Positions 9,371 to 20,089 are shown, counted from the first letter of the stretch. The stretch: DNA of 64,000 nt from an archaeon SCG-AAA382B04 (GCA_003034855.1 PZKD01000049.1:23013-87012), one strand, 5' to 3'. The notes: generated by a model not told the origin, from the sequence alone. Numbers and translations are program-made.

Positions 9371-9889
9371 TTGAGTGAGAATGTAATAATTGAGGATGAA
9401 GTAACCAAAGAGTTTATTTTAGAAATTGCTGGGGATGAAGCTCTTGATATTATTGAGCAATTAAAAGAAAAAGGAGAAACAACTGATGAAGATATTGCAG
9501 AAAATGTTGAATGTGACTTAAATAATGTTAGAAAAATACTCTACAAGTTGTATGATAATGGCTTAGCTGACTATTCTCGAAGTAGAGATGAGAAATCGGG
9601 TTGGATAACCTATAGTTGGGAACTTACATTGGATAACATTGATTCTGTTCTAAAAGAAAGAAAGAAAGTCTATCTCGAGGAATTAGAAGAGAGACTTGAA
9701 TATGAAGAAAACAATGTTTTTTATGTTTGCCCTGATGGCCATGAAAGACTCACATTTGAAGAAGCTTCTGAAGAACAATTTGAATGTCCTGAATGTGGAA
9801 AACAAATGGTTCACTATGACGATGATAGGGACATAAAAGAAATTAAAGAAACTATAGAAGAATTAAAAGAAGATCTAGAAAATTCATAG
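9371..9889 (+). CDS. tfe: Transcription factor E, alpha subunit (TFE)
   Basis: Archaeal homologue of TFIIE-alpha, which helps RNA polymerase melt promoters. The N-terminal winged helix (about 1-90) is followed by a coiled region (KERKKVYLEELEERL) and a zinc ribbon with CPDGH and CPEC, then a charged C-terminal helix. I choose TTG at 9371 (LSENVIIEDE) because GGTG at 9361-9364 sits 6 bases upstream; TTG 9359 and GTG 9362 are in-frame alternatives. 172 residues by this start. Confidence 0.92.
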   Translation: MSENVIIEDEVTKEFILEIAGDEALDIIEQLKEKGETTDEDIAENVECDLNNVRKILYKLYDNGLADYSRSRDEKSGWITYSWELTLDNIDSVLKERKKVYLEELEERLEYEENNVFYVCPDGHERLTFEEASEEQFECPECGKQMVHYDDDRDIKEIKETIEELKEDLENS

Positions 9890-9925
9890 GCCTAATATCC
9901 AACAGAGTTGGGGTAACATAAGTTC

Positions 9926-10732
9926 TTACAATCCTAAGACATCTTTCATACCAAATATTCCCTCTTTTTGTTTTACAACGTATCCAGCTGATTTGAGCGC
10001 TCCATTTATGAATGGTTGTCTGTTTTGTGCTCGGTGAGTGATTTCTATTCTTTCTCCTGAATTATTTCCACTTAAATAAACAGTATGATCACCAATTATG
10101 TCTCCAGCTCTAACTGCATGAATACCAATTTCACCTTGATCTCTGGGGCTTAATCCCTTTCTACCCATAACAAACTCTCCCTCACCTCTTACTTCTCTTA
10201 TGATTTCTGCGGTTTTTTTGGCTGTTCCACTGGGTGCATCTTTTTTATTGTTATGATGGACCTCCACTATTTCTGCATCATAATCTAGGGTGTCTACAGC
10301 TTTTCTAACTAGTTCCCAAAAAACATTTATTCCAGTTGAATAGTTAGGGGAGATAACTGCTGAAATATTAGATCCTTTTATTGTTTCTTCCAATCTATTT
10401 TCTTGGGAATCATCAAATCCTGTTGTTCCAATAACCATATCCACATTTTTTTTAGCACAGATTTCTACAAAATTCAATGTGGCCTTGGGTACTGTAAAAT
10501 CTATTAAAACATCTAAATTGGTTTTAGTTAACTCTTCCTCAAGTTTTTTTGAAGAGATTAATTCGACACCAACTTTCCCTAGACTCAATAATTCTCCGAT
10601 GTCTTTTCCAATTTTTTGTTGACCAGGAGCTTCAACAGCCATTTCTAAATCTAAATCTTCACTTTCTACTGTTGACTGAACTATATTTGATCCCATCCTT
10701 CCAAGAGCACCAGTAACCCCTACTTTTGTCAT
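9926..10732 (-). CDS. dapB: 4-hydroxy-tetrahydrodipicolinate reductase
   Basis: NAD(P)H-dependent second step of the diaminopimelate/lysine branch. The nucleotide-binding [14 protein letters not shown] is at the N-terminus. The substrate-binding [19 protein letters not shown] (about 160-180) contains the catalytic His and Lys, and GDHTVYLSG is conserved. At 268 residues it has normal length. It overlaps dapA by four bases (ATGA), so the pair is an operon with rps17e upstream. Confidence 0.96.
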   Translation of the reverse strand: MTKVGVTGALGRMGSNIVQSTVESEDLDLEMAVEAPGQQKIGKDIGELLSLGKVGVELISSKKLEEELTKTNLDVLIDFTVPKATLNFVEICAKKNVDMVIGTTGFDDSQENRLEETIKGSNISAVISPNYSTGINVFWELVRKAVDTLDYDAEIVEVHHNNKKDAPSGTAKKTAEIIREVRGEGEFVMGRKGLSPRDQGEIGIHAVRAGDIIGDHTVYLSGNNSGERIEITHRAQNRQPFINGALKSAGYVVKQKEGIFGMKDVLGL

Positions 10733-11607
10733 AAAAAACCGACCTTTTTCAATGTCTCTTTTAATTTTTTCCTATTCTCCTTGGACATATCGGCCATTGG
10801 AGATCTGAATGGTCCTGAAGGAAGGTCTAACATTCTGGCTGCAGTTTTAACTGGAATTGGATTGGTTTCTAAAAATAAATCTCTAAATAAGGGAGATAAG
10901 TTATAGTGAAGGTTTCTTGCTTTCTCTAATTCGCCGTTGTTTAGGTAACTAACCATTTCACTAACTAATCCAGGAGCTATGTTGGCTGCTACTGAAACTA
11001 CTCCATTTCCACCTAAAGACATTAGTTCGAAGGTTAAGCCATCATCGCCAGATAATACATTAAAATCATCTAGCGTTTCTTCCAATATTCTTGAAACCTG
11101 ATTTATGTCGCCACTTGCTTCTTTTACACCAATTATGTTTGAAACTTTAGATAACTCTGAGATTACATGTGGTTCCATATTTGTTCCTGTTCTTGATGGA
11201 ACATTATACATCAAGATTGGTAATTCAGTTGAGTCTGCTATTTTTTTATAATGCTTTATTAGGCCTCTATCAGTAGGTTTGTTGTAATAAGGTGTTATAA
11301 CCATGGCACAGTCCACTCCTGCTTCTTCTGCATGTTTAGTTAGTTCTATAGCTTCTCTAGTTGAATTAGATCCAGTTCCTGCTACTACGGGCACTCTATT
11401 ATCAACGTGGTCAACTACTACTTCTGTCACTCTCTTATGTTCTTCGTATGAAAGAGTTGCCGACTCTCCTGTAGTGCCGTTTGGGACTATTCCAGAAACA
11501 TTGTTTTTTATTAAAAAATCTATGTTATTTCTTAATCCTTCCTCATCCAGTTCTTGGTTTTCTTTGAAAGGAGTTATTATTGCAGGAAACACCCCTTCTA
11601 ATTTCAT
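10729..11607 (-). CDS. dapA: 4-hydroxy-tetrahydrodipicolinate synthase
   Basis: TIM-barrel class I aldolase condensing pyruvate with aspartate semialdehyde, the first committed step to DAP/lysine. Motifs: [14 protein letters not shown] (about 44-57), YNVPSRTG (about 135, catalytic Tyr) and GVKEASGD (about 160, Schiff-base Lys). 292 residues, family length. GGTG stands upstream of the ATG. Directly upstream on the same strand is rps17e, an arrangement also known from methanogens. Confidence 0.97.
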   Translation of the reverse strand: MKLEGVFPAIITPFKENQELDEEGLRNNIDFLIKNNVSGIVPNGTTGESATLSYEEHKRVTEVVVDHVDNRVPVVAGTGSNSTREAIELTKHAEEAGVDCAMVITPYYNKPTDRGLIKHYKKIADSTELPILMYNVPSRTGTNMEPHVISELSKVSNIIGVKEASGDINQVSRILEETLDDFNVLSGDDGLTFELMSLGGNGVVSVAANIAPGLVSEMVSYLNNGELEKARNLHYNLSPLFRDLFLETNPIPVKTAARMLDLPSGPFRSPMADMSKENRKKLKETLKKVGFL

Positions 11608-11745
11608 CTAACTCACACCACATTTTATTTTTTTTATCTAAATGATAAGACTGATGATATTTAATCTTTTTTAGGTGTTCTAAAACCTTTTTTTAAATAA
11701 AAAATTGCTTCAGTGAGGAAAAATCAAGAATTATTTTTAAATAGC

Positions 11746-11752
11746 AAAAAAA
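11746..11752 (-). terminator. Oligo-T run downstream of rps17e
   Basis: Seven consecutive T residues on the minus strand, 19 bases after the rps17e stop, in the 163-base gap before dapA. Fits archaeal oligo-T termination. An AT-rich stretch with GATTAAATAT near 11660-11672 could be the box A of a separate dapAB promoter. Confidence 0.4.
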
Positions 11753-11770
11753 GAGAGTGTTTTTCCCTTT

Positions 11771-11950
11771 TTAGCTTTCTTGAGAAGCTATAAAACCTGC
11801 AATTCTATTCCTTACTCTCTTACTACTAATGTCAGTTAACTCATCAACTTTTTCTTTGTTTTCCTCAAAATCTTCGCTAAATTTTTCTCCATGATATTCG
11901 ATTAGTTTCTTTCCTATGTTTCTGATAAATGTTGGTCGACTTCTTCCCAA
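11771..11950 (-). CDS. rps17e: Small ribosomal subunit protein eS17
   Basis: 59-residue ribosomal protein, short enough to be missed by a 60-residue cutoff. The translation begins [20 protein letters not shown], continues with [16 protein letters not shown] and ends [18 protein letters not shown], which is the eS17 pattern throughout. The start is TTG at 11950, with GGTG 6 bases upstream; no ATG alternative preserves the family N-terminus. It sits in a minus-strand run between DUF167 and dapA-dapB, a linkage known in methanogens. Confidence 0.93.
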   Translation of the reverse strand: MGRSRPTFIRNIGKKLIEYHGEKFSEDFEENKEKVDELTDISSKRVRNRIAGFIASQES

Positions 11951-12008
11951 TCTTTCACCGCCTTACTTTGTTCTGTCTTAATTTGTTAAAATTATTTCCC
12001 TCTGAGGT

Positions 12009-12311
12009 TTACTTTAGTTGTTTTTTTAGTTTTTTAATTATCTCCTGTTTATTTTTTCCATAAAGCGCTAATGTCTTCTTAGACGATTTTCTTCCTGATT
12101 TAACCCTAATATCATCTATAGGTATATCTAATTTCTCTGACAAAAAATTTTTTAGCTCCTGATTAGCTCTGTTTTGGCTTGCTTTCTCCTTTATGTCTAT
12201 TTCAATTCTCTTACGCCATTTGTTGTATTTCTTGATTTTATTCTGGTTTTTATTAGTTGAAATAGATAAATCAATAAGAACTGGGTTTTGGTTTTTTATG
12301 GCATCCTTCAT
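12009..12311 (-). CDS. DUF167 (UPF0235/YggU-like) protein
   Basis: Small alpha/beta protein of 100 residues. The family core is visible: [26 protein letters not shown] (in parts), where the usual motif is KANxEL, then [19 protein letters not shown], where the usual motif is SGxxSRxK. Function is unknown in all domains of life; it is often found next to essential genes. It overlaps the end of porB by four bases, so it is probably translated from the por transcript. Confidence 0.8.
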   Translation of the reverse strand: MKDAIKNQNPVLIDLSISTNKNQNKIKKYNKWRKRIEIDIKEKASQNRANQELKNFLSEKLDIPIDDIRVKSGRKSSKKTLALYGKNKQEIIKKLKKQLK

Positions 12312-13207
12312 TCTTCATCTAAATGGAATTTTTCTGCGTTAGAATCGGCTATCTCTTGTATTTCTTGTATTCTTTCTTCTCCACCTTCTTTCTTGAACAA
12401 ATGTTTGAATCTTTTTTGTGGTTTTAGGTATTCTTCAACTGGTTTTCTGTCTTTTATTTTTTTGACGTCTTTTATTTCGCCCTCTTCTCGCTCATATAAT
12501 ACCCAGAGACCTGTTTCAACTGCTAATCGAGCAAGCTTTACTGTTATATCCCCTTCGTGACCCCATCCTGTTGGACAAGGTGTGTGGATTTGGACATAAG
12601 TTGGTCCGTTTATTTCATTTGCTTTTTTAACTTTTTCTATTAGGTCATCTGGATATGCTACACTTGCTGATGCTACATAAGGAATGTTATGGGCTGCTGC
12701 TATTTTTAGGGCATTTTTCTTTCTGTTTTCGTTTCCAAAGGACTCTTCTCCTGCTGGAGAAGTTGTTGTTGATGCATTCATAGGTGTACTTCCGGATCTC
12801 TGGATTCCTGTGTTCATATATGCTTCATTGTCATAACATATGTAGGCTACATCGTGACCTCTTTCTAGCATACCGCTTAATGATCTCATTCCTATGTCGA
12901 CAGTTCCTCCATCTCCTCCCTGAGCTACTACGTTGATGTCTTGTTTTCCTTTAGCTCTTAGTGCTGCTTCAACTCCTCCTGCTACTGCTGCTGAGTTTTC
13001 GAATAATGAATGAAGCCATGGTATTTTCCATGAGCTTTGTGGGTATGGTGAAGATGTTACTTCTAAGCAACCTGTAGCACATGTGGCGATAGAGTTGTCA
13101 TCCACAGCTTTCATAGCTAATCTAGCTCCTAACGCCAGTCCGCATCCTCCACATGCCCTATGACCGGATGTGAATCTTTCTTTTTTTTCTAATCTAGTCA
13201 TTGTCAT
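12308..13207 (-). CDS. porB: Pyruvate:ferredoxin oxidoreductase, beta subunit
   Basis: Thiamine-pyrophosphate-binding catalytic subunit of the four-subunit archaeal PFOR, interconverting acetyl-CoA + CO2 and pyruvate with ferredoxin. The N-terminal [14 protein letters not shown] and later CATGCLE and HTPCPTGW supply cysteines for the proximal [4Fe-4S] cluster. The TPP motif runs from [13 protein letters not shown] to [13 protein letters not shown]. 299 residues, normal. The start overlaps the porA stop, and the order porC-porD-porA-porB is the usual one. Confidence 0.97.
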   Translation of the reverse strand: MTMTRLEKKERFTSGHRACGGCGLALGARLAMKAVDDNSIATCATGCLEVTSSPYPQSSWKIPWLHSLFENSAAVAGGVEAALRAKGKQDINVVAQGGDGGTVDIGMRSLSGMLERGHDVAYICYDNEAYMNTGIQRSGSTPMNASTTTSPAGEESFGNENRKKNALKIAAAHNIPYVASASVAYPDDLIEKVKKANEINGPTYVQIHTPCPTGWGHEGDITVKLARLAVETGLWVLYEREEGEIKDVKKIKDRKPVEEYLKPQKRFKHLFKKEGGEERIQEIQEIADSNAEKFHLDEE

Positions 13208-14390
13208 AAACCTCTTTTAAGTCGATAAATTCTATTTCTTTTTTAACTCTACCATGTTCCTTTGCTTTTTCAGCTTTTTTAGCTATCTTCTTAACAGAGT
13301 CTTCTGGAACGTCACGTCCTCCTAATCCAACTATGAAATTCTTTGCTAGGGGATTAACATCGGATGAGTATAATTCATCTTTTAGTTCAGTGAATAATGC
13401 TCCTTTTTTTCCTATGCTAACATTTTTGTCTAATACTGCTATTACATCTGAGCCTTTTATTGCTTCTATTAGTTCTTGAGCAGGGGATGGTCTGAATGCT
13501 CTTACTTTAATCGCTCCAATTTTTTTGCCTTCTTCTCTTAATGAATCAACTGTCTCTTTAACCACACCCATTATTGAGCCTAGTGAGATTAAGACTATGT
13601 CTGCATCCTCTGTTCGGTATTCTTCTATTAATCCTCTCTGCTCTCGACCAAATTTGTCTGAGTATTCATCAAAAACTTGTTTTATAACATCTGTTGCATT
13701 ATCCATCGCATCGAATTGTTGGTATCGGAATTCGGTGTAGTCTCTTGGAAATCCGACTGTTCCAAATGTTTCAGGGTTTTCAGGGTCAAGTTTGTGTTCT
13801 GGCTCGTATGGTGATAAGAAGTCTTGTATTTCTTCTCTTTCAGGAATTGAAACGGGTTCGTATGTGTGGGTGAGAATGTATCCATCCATACACACCATGG
13901 TGGGAAGCATGACATCTTGATTTTCAGCTATCTCGTATGCTTGTATTGACATGTCAAGTGCTTCTTGGTTTGTTTCTGCATAAAGTTGTATCCATCCTGC
14001 GTCTCTCACCCCTATTGAGTCTGAGTGATCGTTCCATATGTTTATAGGTGCTCCTAGGGCACGGTTAGCTACTCCCATAACTATTGGTAATCTTAATCCT
14101 GATGCATTGTATAAAACCTCATTCATCAGGAGTAAGCCCTGACTACTTGTTGCTGTGTAAGTTCTTGCTCCTGTGGCGCTAGAACCCACACATGAACTCA
14201 TTGCTGAAAATTCGCTTTCCACTTTTACATATTCTGAGTCTAGTTCTCCATCGGCAACGAATTGACTCAGTTTTTCGACGATATGGGTTTGAGGAGTGAT
14301 TGGGTATGCTGCTATTACTTCGGGGTCTGCACCTTTTATTGCATGTGCAACTGCATGAGAGCCTTCCATTACTTCTTCTTGGTTGCTCAT
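13194..14390 (-). CDS. porA: Pyruvate:ferredoxin oxidoreductase, alpha subunit
   Basis: Alpha subunit carrying the pyrimidine-binding half of the TPP site. It opens with the signature [31 protein letters not shown] (about 9-38), then [30 protein letters not shown] (about 60-90), both diagnostic. The C-terminal half has the domain beginning [14 protein letters not shown]. 398 residues, normal. Situated 12 bases after porD and overlapping porB by 14 bases. Confidence 0.97.
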   Translation of the reverse strand: MSNQEEVMEGSHAVAHAIKGADPEVIAAYPITPQTHIVEKLSQFVADGELDSEYVKVESEFSAMSSCVGSSATGARTYTATSSQGLLLMNEVLYNASGLRLPIVMGVANRALGAPINIWNDHSDSIGVRDAGWIQLYAETNQEALDMSIQAYEIAENQDVMLPTMVCMDGYILTHTYEPVSIPEREEIQDFLSPYEPEHKLDPENPETFGTVGFPRDYTEFRYQQFDAMDNATDVIKQVFDEYSDKFGREQRGLIEEYRTEDADIVLISLGSIMGVVKETVDSLREEGKKIGAIKVRAFRPSPAQELIEAIKGSDVIAVLDKNVSIGKKGALFTELKDELYSSDVNPLAKNFIVGLGGRDVPEDSVKKIAKKAEKAKEHGRVKKEIEFIDLKEVYDND

Positions 14391-14402
14391 TCTTTTACCT
14401 CT

Positions 14403-14669
14403 TTATTTTTCTTCTAGTTCCATTTCTAATGCATCTACGGGGCATTCTTCTGCACATATTCCGCATCCCTTGCAGTAGTCTAGGTCTGTTCTAAAAATTG
14501 TGTCTCCTTCGTATTCTTCTTCAATTTTAGATGAATCGGGACAAAATTCCCAACACCTTTCGCATCCTATGCATTTATCTTTGTCTAACACTGGGACATA
14601 AACACGCCATGAACCTGTTTTGTAGTTTTCAGTTGTCCCAGGTTTAGCTATTGAAGCAAAATTTGGCAT
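14403..14669 (-). CDS. porD: Pyruvate:ferredoxin oxidoreductase, delta subunit (2[4Fe-4S] ferredoxin)
   Basis: 88-residue electron-transfer subunit with two classical [4Fe-4S] motifs: [12 protein letters not shown] (about 37-48) and [12 protein letters not shown] (about 68-79). It relays electrons from the TPP centre to external ferredoxin. Two bases separate it from porC. Confidence 0.96.
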   Translation of the reverse strand: MPNFASIAKPGTTENYKTGSWRVYVPVLDKDKCIGCERCWEFCPDSSKIEEEYEGDTIFRTDLDYCKGCGICAEECPVDALEMELEEK

Positions 14670-14671
14670 TT

Positions 14672-15211
14672 TTATTCCTCCACTACTTTTTTAGCTTTTT
14701 TCATAACTTCAGCATTCTTTTCCCCTATTTTTCCAGGGAATCTTTTTTGAACTCTTCTTTGCATTGCTTCTAAACTTACTTCGCCTGTTGCTCCGGAAAA
14801 AGCACCTAATAATGCTGTGTTCATAATTGGTTTTCCTAAAATGTCTAGGGCTATTTCTGTTGCATCTATGGTTATTAAATCTGCTTGTGTTTCGATATCT
14901 ACAGATTCTTTGTCTTCAGATGTGTTTACGATCATTAATCCATCATCTTGAATGCCTTCAGTAACGTCTACTGTGCCGAGTAGTGTTGGATCTTGTATTA
15001 TGACATAGTTTGGAGTGTATATTTGGCTTCTTCTTCTTATTTTTTCTTCACTAAGTCTTGCAAATGCTTTAACTGGAGCTCCTCTTCTTTCGACACCAAA
15101 GGCAGGGAATGCTTGGGCTTGTAAACCATCTTCAAATGCTGATTCGGCTAGGAGTTCTGCAGCGGTTACAGAGCCTTGACCTCCTCTACCATGTATTCTT
15201 ATTTCTCTCAT
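14672..15211 (-). CDS. porC: Pyruvate:ferredoxin oxidoreductase, gamma subunit
   Basis: First gene of the por operon, 179 residues. The family start [18 protein letters not shown] and [17 protein letters not shown] are intact; this subunit contributes to CoA binding. SD GTGGTG lies just upstream of the ATG. A TATA-like CATATTTAA near 15285-15293 in the 84-base gap before the next minus-strand gene may be the operon promoter. Confidence 0.95.
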   Translation of the reverse strand: MREIRIHGRGGQGSVTAAELLAESAFEDGLQAQAFPAFGVERRGAPVKAFARLSEEKIRRRSQIYTPNYVIIQDPTLLGTVDVTEGIQDDGLMIVNTSEDKESVDIETQADLITIDATEIALDILGKPIMNTALLGAFSGATGEVSLEAMQRRVQKRFPGKIGEKNAEVMKKAKKVVEE

Positions 15212-15295
15212 TAGAACACCACTTTTTTGGTTTTTTATTATTAATCATGAAGGATTTAGTTTTCAAATATTAACTATCTTCTCACTTTAAATATG

Positions 15296-17062
15296 TTATG
15301 TGATCAAGATAGCTATTATAGAAAGAGCAAAAGCCGACAAAATAAAAGCAAAAGCCAGTCCTCCACCCATAGCTATGATTGCATTAGCGGTGCTCGCTAA
15401 CTGGGCCGCCATATCTGAGCCAAAAACTTCTAAATCTTCCACCATTTCTGTCTCAACACCAACCTCTACTTCTTCCAGATCTCTCTCAGCTTTTTCATAC
15501 AGCTCTTGTATGTTTTTAATAAGTTCTTTATGATCTATCTCTGCTCCAATAGGGTTTTCTCCATTTAAATTCACAACATGGTTATCTGAGGTCATTACCT
15601 CACCTTCGTCTATAGGTAATGCTTTTAAGATTTTTTCACGCAACCCTTTCTCGAGATTATTTCCATCCAAGAAAACATAATAGGTTTTTTTGCCATCTAT
15701 CTCTAGTAATGCAACTCTTATACCAAGATTGCCAAATCCTTGCTCCCAACCCCATTCCACATCTTTTTTAGCAATACCTAGTTTTAAATCATCCACCTCT
15801 TTTTCGCTTGCCTTATCACTTGTTTTTTCTGCAGCATCTATGATGTCGAAAGAGTGCTTACTACCTGGATAAATCCCTCCTGGTTCTTTCCAAGAACAAT
15901 TATGTGCATCTATAAAAACTAAGTCGCCAGAACCCCTTACTCTAGAATTGAGCATAATAGAATAGCCTATTGGGAAGGCAATATCTTCGGTTGGATTAGG
16001 AGAAAGTGTTGATATTGCAACGATTCCTTCATCTAATTTTTGAGCAAGCATCTCGACATCCCCCACCTTTTCTCTTACTGGAATTCCTGCTCCAGCGAAA
16101 TCCATGTCTTGAACACTTTCTATTACTGAATCAGTGATTTTATGGCTCTGTTCTGAGTTAACTAAATTGAAGTCATGTGTAGCTGCACCATGAGCAATTA
16201 GAGCTGTGCAATCTAACTCTTCTTCTAGATCCTCTGCTAGGGCTTTTGGAAGGTTCCCTCCCCCCAATTCTCCAACTGGACCTGGATGTACTGAAGGAGA
16301 AACTATCACTGCCTTCACTCCCTCTTGGTTTTTAAACGCGATTGTGCCTACTGGGACTCTTACAAACTCACCAATTTCATCAAATATTGATTCCAATTCG
16401 TCTACTCCTTTATGTGAATAATTTACAAATCCTCTAACAAAATCTAAGCCGCTAATACCAAAAGATCTTCTTAAAGGCCTATCTAAGTAGATTATTATTA
16501 AGTAAAAGGCTGATATGAAGATAAAAGATGAGATTAGAAATTCAAAATAGAGAGCTGGTGTCTTATTAAATTGATATAAAAAAACAATCGAGAATAGAGG
16601 TTGAACAGAAGCTCCTGGGATGTTGCCAATAAGTGTCTTTTTGGATAATGATAAAAGAACCATCATTCTTATAGCAAAAATTATTCCCAAAGACAACATT
16701 AAGGCGTCATAAGTTAATTCAGGACCAATTATTTGGGTCAAAGAACCTATTAGTGTTCCAAAACCAACAATAATTGAGGAAAGAGACGATAATAGAGCTG
16801 ATCTATCTATATTCAACTCTCCCCTGATTCTGTTAGTTATCCATGGAGTTAAGAAAACAGATATTACAGCTGGTGCTCCAATTAAAATAAAACCTCTTAT
16901 AGCTCCTTCATATATCCCTGAAAAGGTTGGAACGGTTCTAAAGCTAGCTGCTCCTACTAGAATTGAAAATAGAGCCGATACCCCAACCGATACCGGCCAA
17001 TAGGGTGAATCAAATAGATACTTTGTTAGTGATTCTGCTCTTTGTGCATAATTGTCTTCCAT
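15296..17062 (-). CDS. DUF2070 membrane protein
   Basis: 588-residue archaeal membrane protein. About seven hydrophobic segments occupy residues 20-200, a large soluble domain covers about 215-555, and a last membrane helix lies at 563-585. The soluble domain keeps clustered His/Asp motifs (VHPGPVGELGGGNLP, LIAHGAATHDFN, FIDAHNCSW), which look like a metal or catalytic site; that reading is inference. Found across euryarchaea with no assigned function. It sits 3 bases after dph6 at the end of an operon with a PfkB kinase and DUF555. Confidence 0.85.
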   Translation of the reverse strand: MEDNYAQRAESLTKYLFDSPYWPVSVGVSALFSILVGAASFRTVPTFSGIYEGAIRGFILIGAPAVISVFLTPWITNRIRGELNIDRSALLSSLSSIIVGFGTLIGSLTQIIGPELTYDALMLSLGIIFAIRMMVLLSLSKKTLIGNIPGASVQPLFSIVFLYQFNKTPALYFEFLISSFIFISAFYLIIIYLDRPLRRSFGISGLDFVRGFVNYSHKGVDELESIFDEIGEFVRVPVGTIAFKNQEGVKAVIVSPSVHPGPVGELGGGNLPKALAEDLEEELDCTALIAHGAATHDFNLVNSEQSHKITDSVIESVQDMDFAGAGIPVREKVGDVEMLAQKLDEGIVAISTLSPNPTEDIAFPIGYSIMLNSRVRGSGDLVFIDAHNCSWKEPGGIYPGSKHSFDIIDAAEKTSDKASEKEVDDLKLGIAKKDVEWGWEQGFGNLGIRVALLEIDGKKTYYVFLDGNNLEKGLREKILKALPIDEGEVMTSDNHVVNLNGENPIGAEIDHKELIKNIQELYEKAERDLEEVEVGVETEMVEDLEVFGSDMAAQLASTANAIIAMGGGLAFAFILSAFALSIIAILIT

Positions 17063-17065
17063 TTA

Positions 17066-17764
17066 TCAAACACCATTTTGGGAGAGAGAAGCTTTTTTTA
17101 TTCTGTATTCTCCTCTCATTTTGTTTTCATCATAAGTAAGTTCTGAATCTTCTATTTTTATTTTTTTATCAAAGATAGGAGCATCGAGCACAGTGGTTTC
17201 ATATTCTCCACCTTCTCCAGCCAAGTTTATTTTATGTTTTTGTTTAATATCGATTAACCTTTCAAGCATTTCTTCATCAATTTTTTTGCCAAGAAAAGAT
17301 TCATCAAGTCCTTCAGCTGAAACACTGGTTATAATTGATTCAAATCCCTCTTTAATTAGGTTTCTCATGTATTCTTCTATATCGACATTCCAGAGAGGTG
17401 AATAGAGATTTAAACCAAGTTCCTTTGATATAGATTCTACCCTAGTTTTTTGATACTTGCTTTGAATAGCTCCAACTCCTAGTGTGTCAAACTCATATTT
17501 ATTTTGTGCTTTTTCGAGAGCCTCTTTCAATTCCTCGGCTTCTTTATTTTTCTCTGATTCTGAGGGAGATTTAAAGATGTCTATATCCAATGATTTTGAC
17601 ATTAAAGAAGTTAATTTTATGTTTTTAGAGTGGTAGAGATAAGATCCTTCCTTCTTAGGTATCATAGAAACCAACACACTAGGGGTGTATCCTTCCTCCA
17701 TCGCTTTATATAACGAATACGTAGAATCTTTTCCTCCAGTAAACAAAGAAGCAATTTTCATCAA
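17066..17764 (-). CDS. dph6: Diphthine--ammonia ligase (Dph6-type ATP pyrophosphatase)
   Basis: Last step of diphthamide synthesis on elongation factor 2. The PP-loop SLFTGGKDSTYSLYKA is at the N-terminus, with KEGSYLYHSKN and GVGAIQSKYQKTRVE further on; the C-terminal part has NLAGEGGEYETTVLDAPIF, the family hallmark. 232 residues, normal for the archaeal enzyme. The ATG overlaps the preceding kinase stop by four bases. Confidence 0.93.
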   Translation of the reverse strand: MMKIASLFTGGKDSTYSLYKAMEEGYTPSVLVSMIPKKEGSYLYHSKNIKLTSLMSKSLDIDIFKSPSESEKNKEAEELKEALEKAQNKYEFDTLGVGAIQSKYQKTRVESISKELGLNLYSPLWNVDIEEYMRNLIKEGFESIITSVSAEGLDESFLGKKIDEEMLERLIDIKQKHKINLAGEGGEYETTVLDAPIFDKKIKIEDSELTYDENKMRGEYRIKKASLSQNGV

Positions 17765-18651
17765 TAGTTCTCCTCAAAATTTTCTTTAAATCTTTTTTTA
17801 GTTTGTTTTTGGTTAGGTAAGTTTGTCTGACAACCTATCTCTTCAACAACAAAGGAAGCAACTGTTGAGGCTATTTTTCCACATTTCTCTAAAGAATAGT
17901 CTTCAACATATGATTTCAAGAAACCTGCTCGGTAAGCATCTCCCGCTCCTGTAGGGTCACGTGCTTCTGTTTCGATAGCTGGTATCCTTGTTTTGTGGTT
18001 TTTGTGATAGATCGTGCTTCCTTCTTCATGTTTAGTGACCACTAATACCTCAACTTTCTTCTTTAATTGCTCTAAATTCCATGTGGTTTTGTTTTTTATT
18101 TTCTCTAATTCGTATTGGTTACAGAATAAAAAATCAGTAGAATTTATTACGGCTTTTAGTTGATCTGAAGAGTATACGGGTAAATCCTGTCCTGGATCAA
18201 ATGAGGTTTTTTTAGCTTCTTCAACAACCTTTAGATTAAACTCTGGATCTGAGGGTGCCAAGTGAACTAATTCATATTGATCTATGTTGGTGGGTGGTTC
18301 CTTTTCAGAGAAACTTTCTGAAGCTCCCCAGTGAAAATATGTGATTTGGTTTTCTTCTTCATCGGTGTATATGAATGCATTGGCAGTTTTTTCTTGCACA
18401 TATATTACAGATTCGAGGTTAACACCTATCTCTTGTAGGTGATTCTCGTATTCTGAATTTTCGAAATCTCTTCCGACTAAAGTTAATAAGGAAGGGTTTT
18501 TTTCTAATTTAGCAATAGCTGCAGCGACATTTGCTGCACCTCCTCCTCTAAATCTTTTATAATCCTTTATGAAAATAGACGAATTTTTTTCTGGGAAGTA
18601 GGGGACTTTGGAAATATGGTCATAGGCAGTGTGCCCGACCACAAGAATCAT
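17761..18651 (-). CDS. PfkB-family carbohydrate/nucleoside kinase
   Basis: Ribokinase-fold kinase of 296 residues. FRGGGAANVAAAIAKL (about 34-49) is PfkB signature 1, and EARDPTGAGDAYRAGFL (about 237-253) is signature 2 with the catalytic Asp. Archaeal relatives phosphorylate nucleosides, ribose or fructose-6-phosphate; the substrate cannot be told from sequence, though the length resembles the nucleoside-kinase group. Abuts DUF555 upstream and overlaps dph6. Confidence 0.85.
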   Translation of the reverse strand: MILVVGHTAYDHISKVPYFPEKNSSIFIKDYKRFRGGGAANVAAAIAKLEKNPSLLTLVGRDFENSEYENHLQEIGVNLESVIYVQEKTANAFIYTDEEENQITYFHWGASESFSEKEPPTNIDQYELVHLAPSDPEFNLKVVEEAKKTSFDPGQDLPVYSSDQLKAVINSTDFLFCNQYELEKIKNKTTWNLEQLKKKVEVLVVTKHEEGSTIYHKNHKTRIPAIETEARDPTGAGDAYRAGFLKSYVEDYSLEKCGKIASTVASFVVEEIGCQTNLPNQKQTKKRFKENFEENY

Positions 18652-19035
18652 TCATTTATCCTCCTCTTCTTCTTCCTCTTCCTCCTGCTCTTCTTCTAGT
18701 TCTTCAACTTCTATTGCCTCTAGTGGAACATCCTTCAAAGCGTTACCTATACTGCTTTTAGCTATTTTGATTGCATGTTCTTCGTTTTCAGCGTTGAATA
18801 CTTTTATTCCAAACAACAAGCCAACTAAAGCTGTATCAGCGGCTATGTATACGCTTTCAAAGGGTTGTTCACAAGCGGGACATAGGGTTGAACCTATATC
18901 TATCTCGACATATCCTAGTCCTGAATCGTTTAATTTCCTGCCTGCCTCACTTATAGCTACACTCATCGCGTCTTCGACACTTTCTACGTCTTTTACTGTC
19001 CAAGCTGCCTCAAGAGTTACATAATAATTTTCCAT
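18652..19035 (-). CDS. DUF555 (UPF0212) protein
   Basis: 127-residue protein of a family confined to euryarchaea (methanogens, haloarchaea). It carries a single CPAC pair (about 52-55) and ends in a Glu tract. The pattern [21 protein letters not shown] at the N-terminus is the family start. Function is unknown. First gene of the operon with the PfkB kinase, Dph6 and DUF2070. Confidence 0.85.
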   Translation of the reverse strand: MENYYVTLEAAWTVKDVESVEDAMSVAISEAGRKLNDSGLGYVEIDIGSTLCPACEQPFESVYIAADTALVGLLFGIKVFNAENEEHAIKIAKSSIGNALKDVPLEAIEVEELEEEQEEEEEEEEDK

Positions 19036-19126
19036 CTATACCACCAAGTTTGTCTCCTTTCTTAGAAAGCTACCATGGAGTAAGAAATTTATCTGTTTTT
19101 GTTTCTTTTATCTTAATTCTAGTTCC

Positions 19127-20077
19127 CTAAATATTTACTTCTATTTCCCTACCTTTTTCTGGGTAAGGAATCCTTAGGTTAGTGAAGTCTCTTGGAACAA
19201 CTGTATCTTCAAAAACTTCTTGAGCCTCATTTAATAAAGGATAAAAATTCTTGGAATATCTAGAGCTTAGGTGAAAAAGGGACAATAATCTAACCTCAGC
19301 GTCTTTAGCTAACTCAGCTGCTTCTTTTGCCGTTGAATGTTTAGTTTTCTTTGCTCTCTCCTTTTCTTCTTCACTCAATGTTGCATCATGAATTAACAAA
19401 TCAGCTTTCCTAGCCCTTTGTTTAATTCTCTCTAGGGGTCGAGTATCCCCTGAATATACAAATTTTCTACCACGTCGTGGTGAACCTAATACCTGTGATG
19501 GCTTTATCTCTTCACCCTCGGAGTTTTTAACCGAATCCCCATGTTGTAATCTACTAAACTTTGGACCTGGCTGTATACCTAACTCAATGGCCTTTTCTCT
19601 ATCAAACTTCCCAGGTCTTTCATCCTCTTCGAGAACATAGCTTAGTGCTTGGATGGACTTCCCATGATCCGCCTCGAGTACATCAATTGAATACCCCTCT
19701 TCCTTCAAGCAATCTCCATCACTAACTTCCTTTATCTTTAGATCAAATTTAGGAGAAGTTGCGCCTAAAGCAGCCATTTGTCGGGACAAACGTTTTATTC
19801 CAGGTGGTCCTATTATCGTAAGCGGTTTCTCCCTGTCCTGGAAAGCCATTGTTTGTATCAAACCCGGTATCCCCAAAAAATGGTCACCATGAAAATGAGA
19901 AATCAATATTTTGTCAACTGCCATCCCTGTTCCAGCCTTCATCATTTGTCTCTGTGTGCCCTCTCCACAATCAAACAACAATAACTCCCCTTCTCTTTTC
20001 ACCAAAATTGATGGTGGATTCCTTTCAACCGTTGGAGTTGCTCCTGCAGTTCCTAAAAAAGTTACTTCGAATGACAT
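19127..20077 (-). CDS. rnz: Ribonuclease Z (tRNA 3' endonuclease)
   Basis: Metallo-beta-lactamase-fold nuclease that trims the 3' trailer of pre-tRNA. The family start is [17 protein letters not shown]; the zinc motif is [15 protein letters not shown] (about 60-74); further ligands are in [22 protein letters not shown] and KHSTAKEAA. 316 residues, the short-form length. Stands alone between DUF711 and DUF555, with 91 bases of AT-rich sequence on its 3' side. Confidence 0.96.
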   Translation of the reverse strand: MSFEVTFLGTAGATPTVERNPPSILVKREGELLLFDCGEGTQRQMMKAGTGMAVDKILISHFHGDHFLGIPGLIQTMAFQDREKPLTIIGPPGIKRLSRQMAALGATSPKFDLKIKEVSDGDCLKEEGYSIDVLEADHGKSIQALSYVLEEDERPGKFDREKAIELGIQPGPKFSRLQHGDSVKNSEGEEIKPSQVLGSPRRGRKFVYSGDTRPLERIKQRARKADLLIHDATLSEEEKERAKKTKHSTAKEAAELAKDAEVRLLSLFHLSSRYSKNFYPLLNEAQEVFEDTVVPRDFTNLRIPYPEKGREIEVNI

Positions 20078-20089
20078 ATTTTTTTGTAT

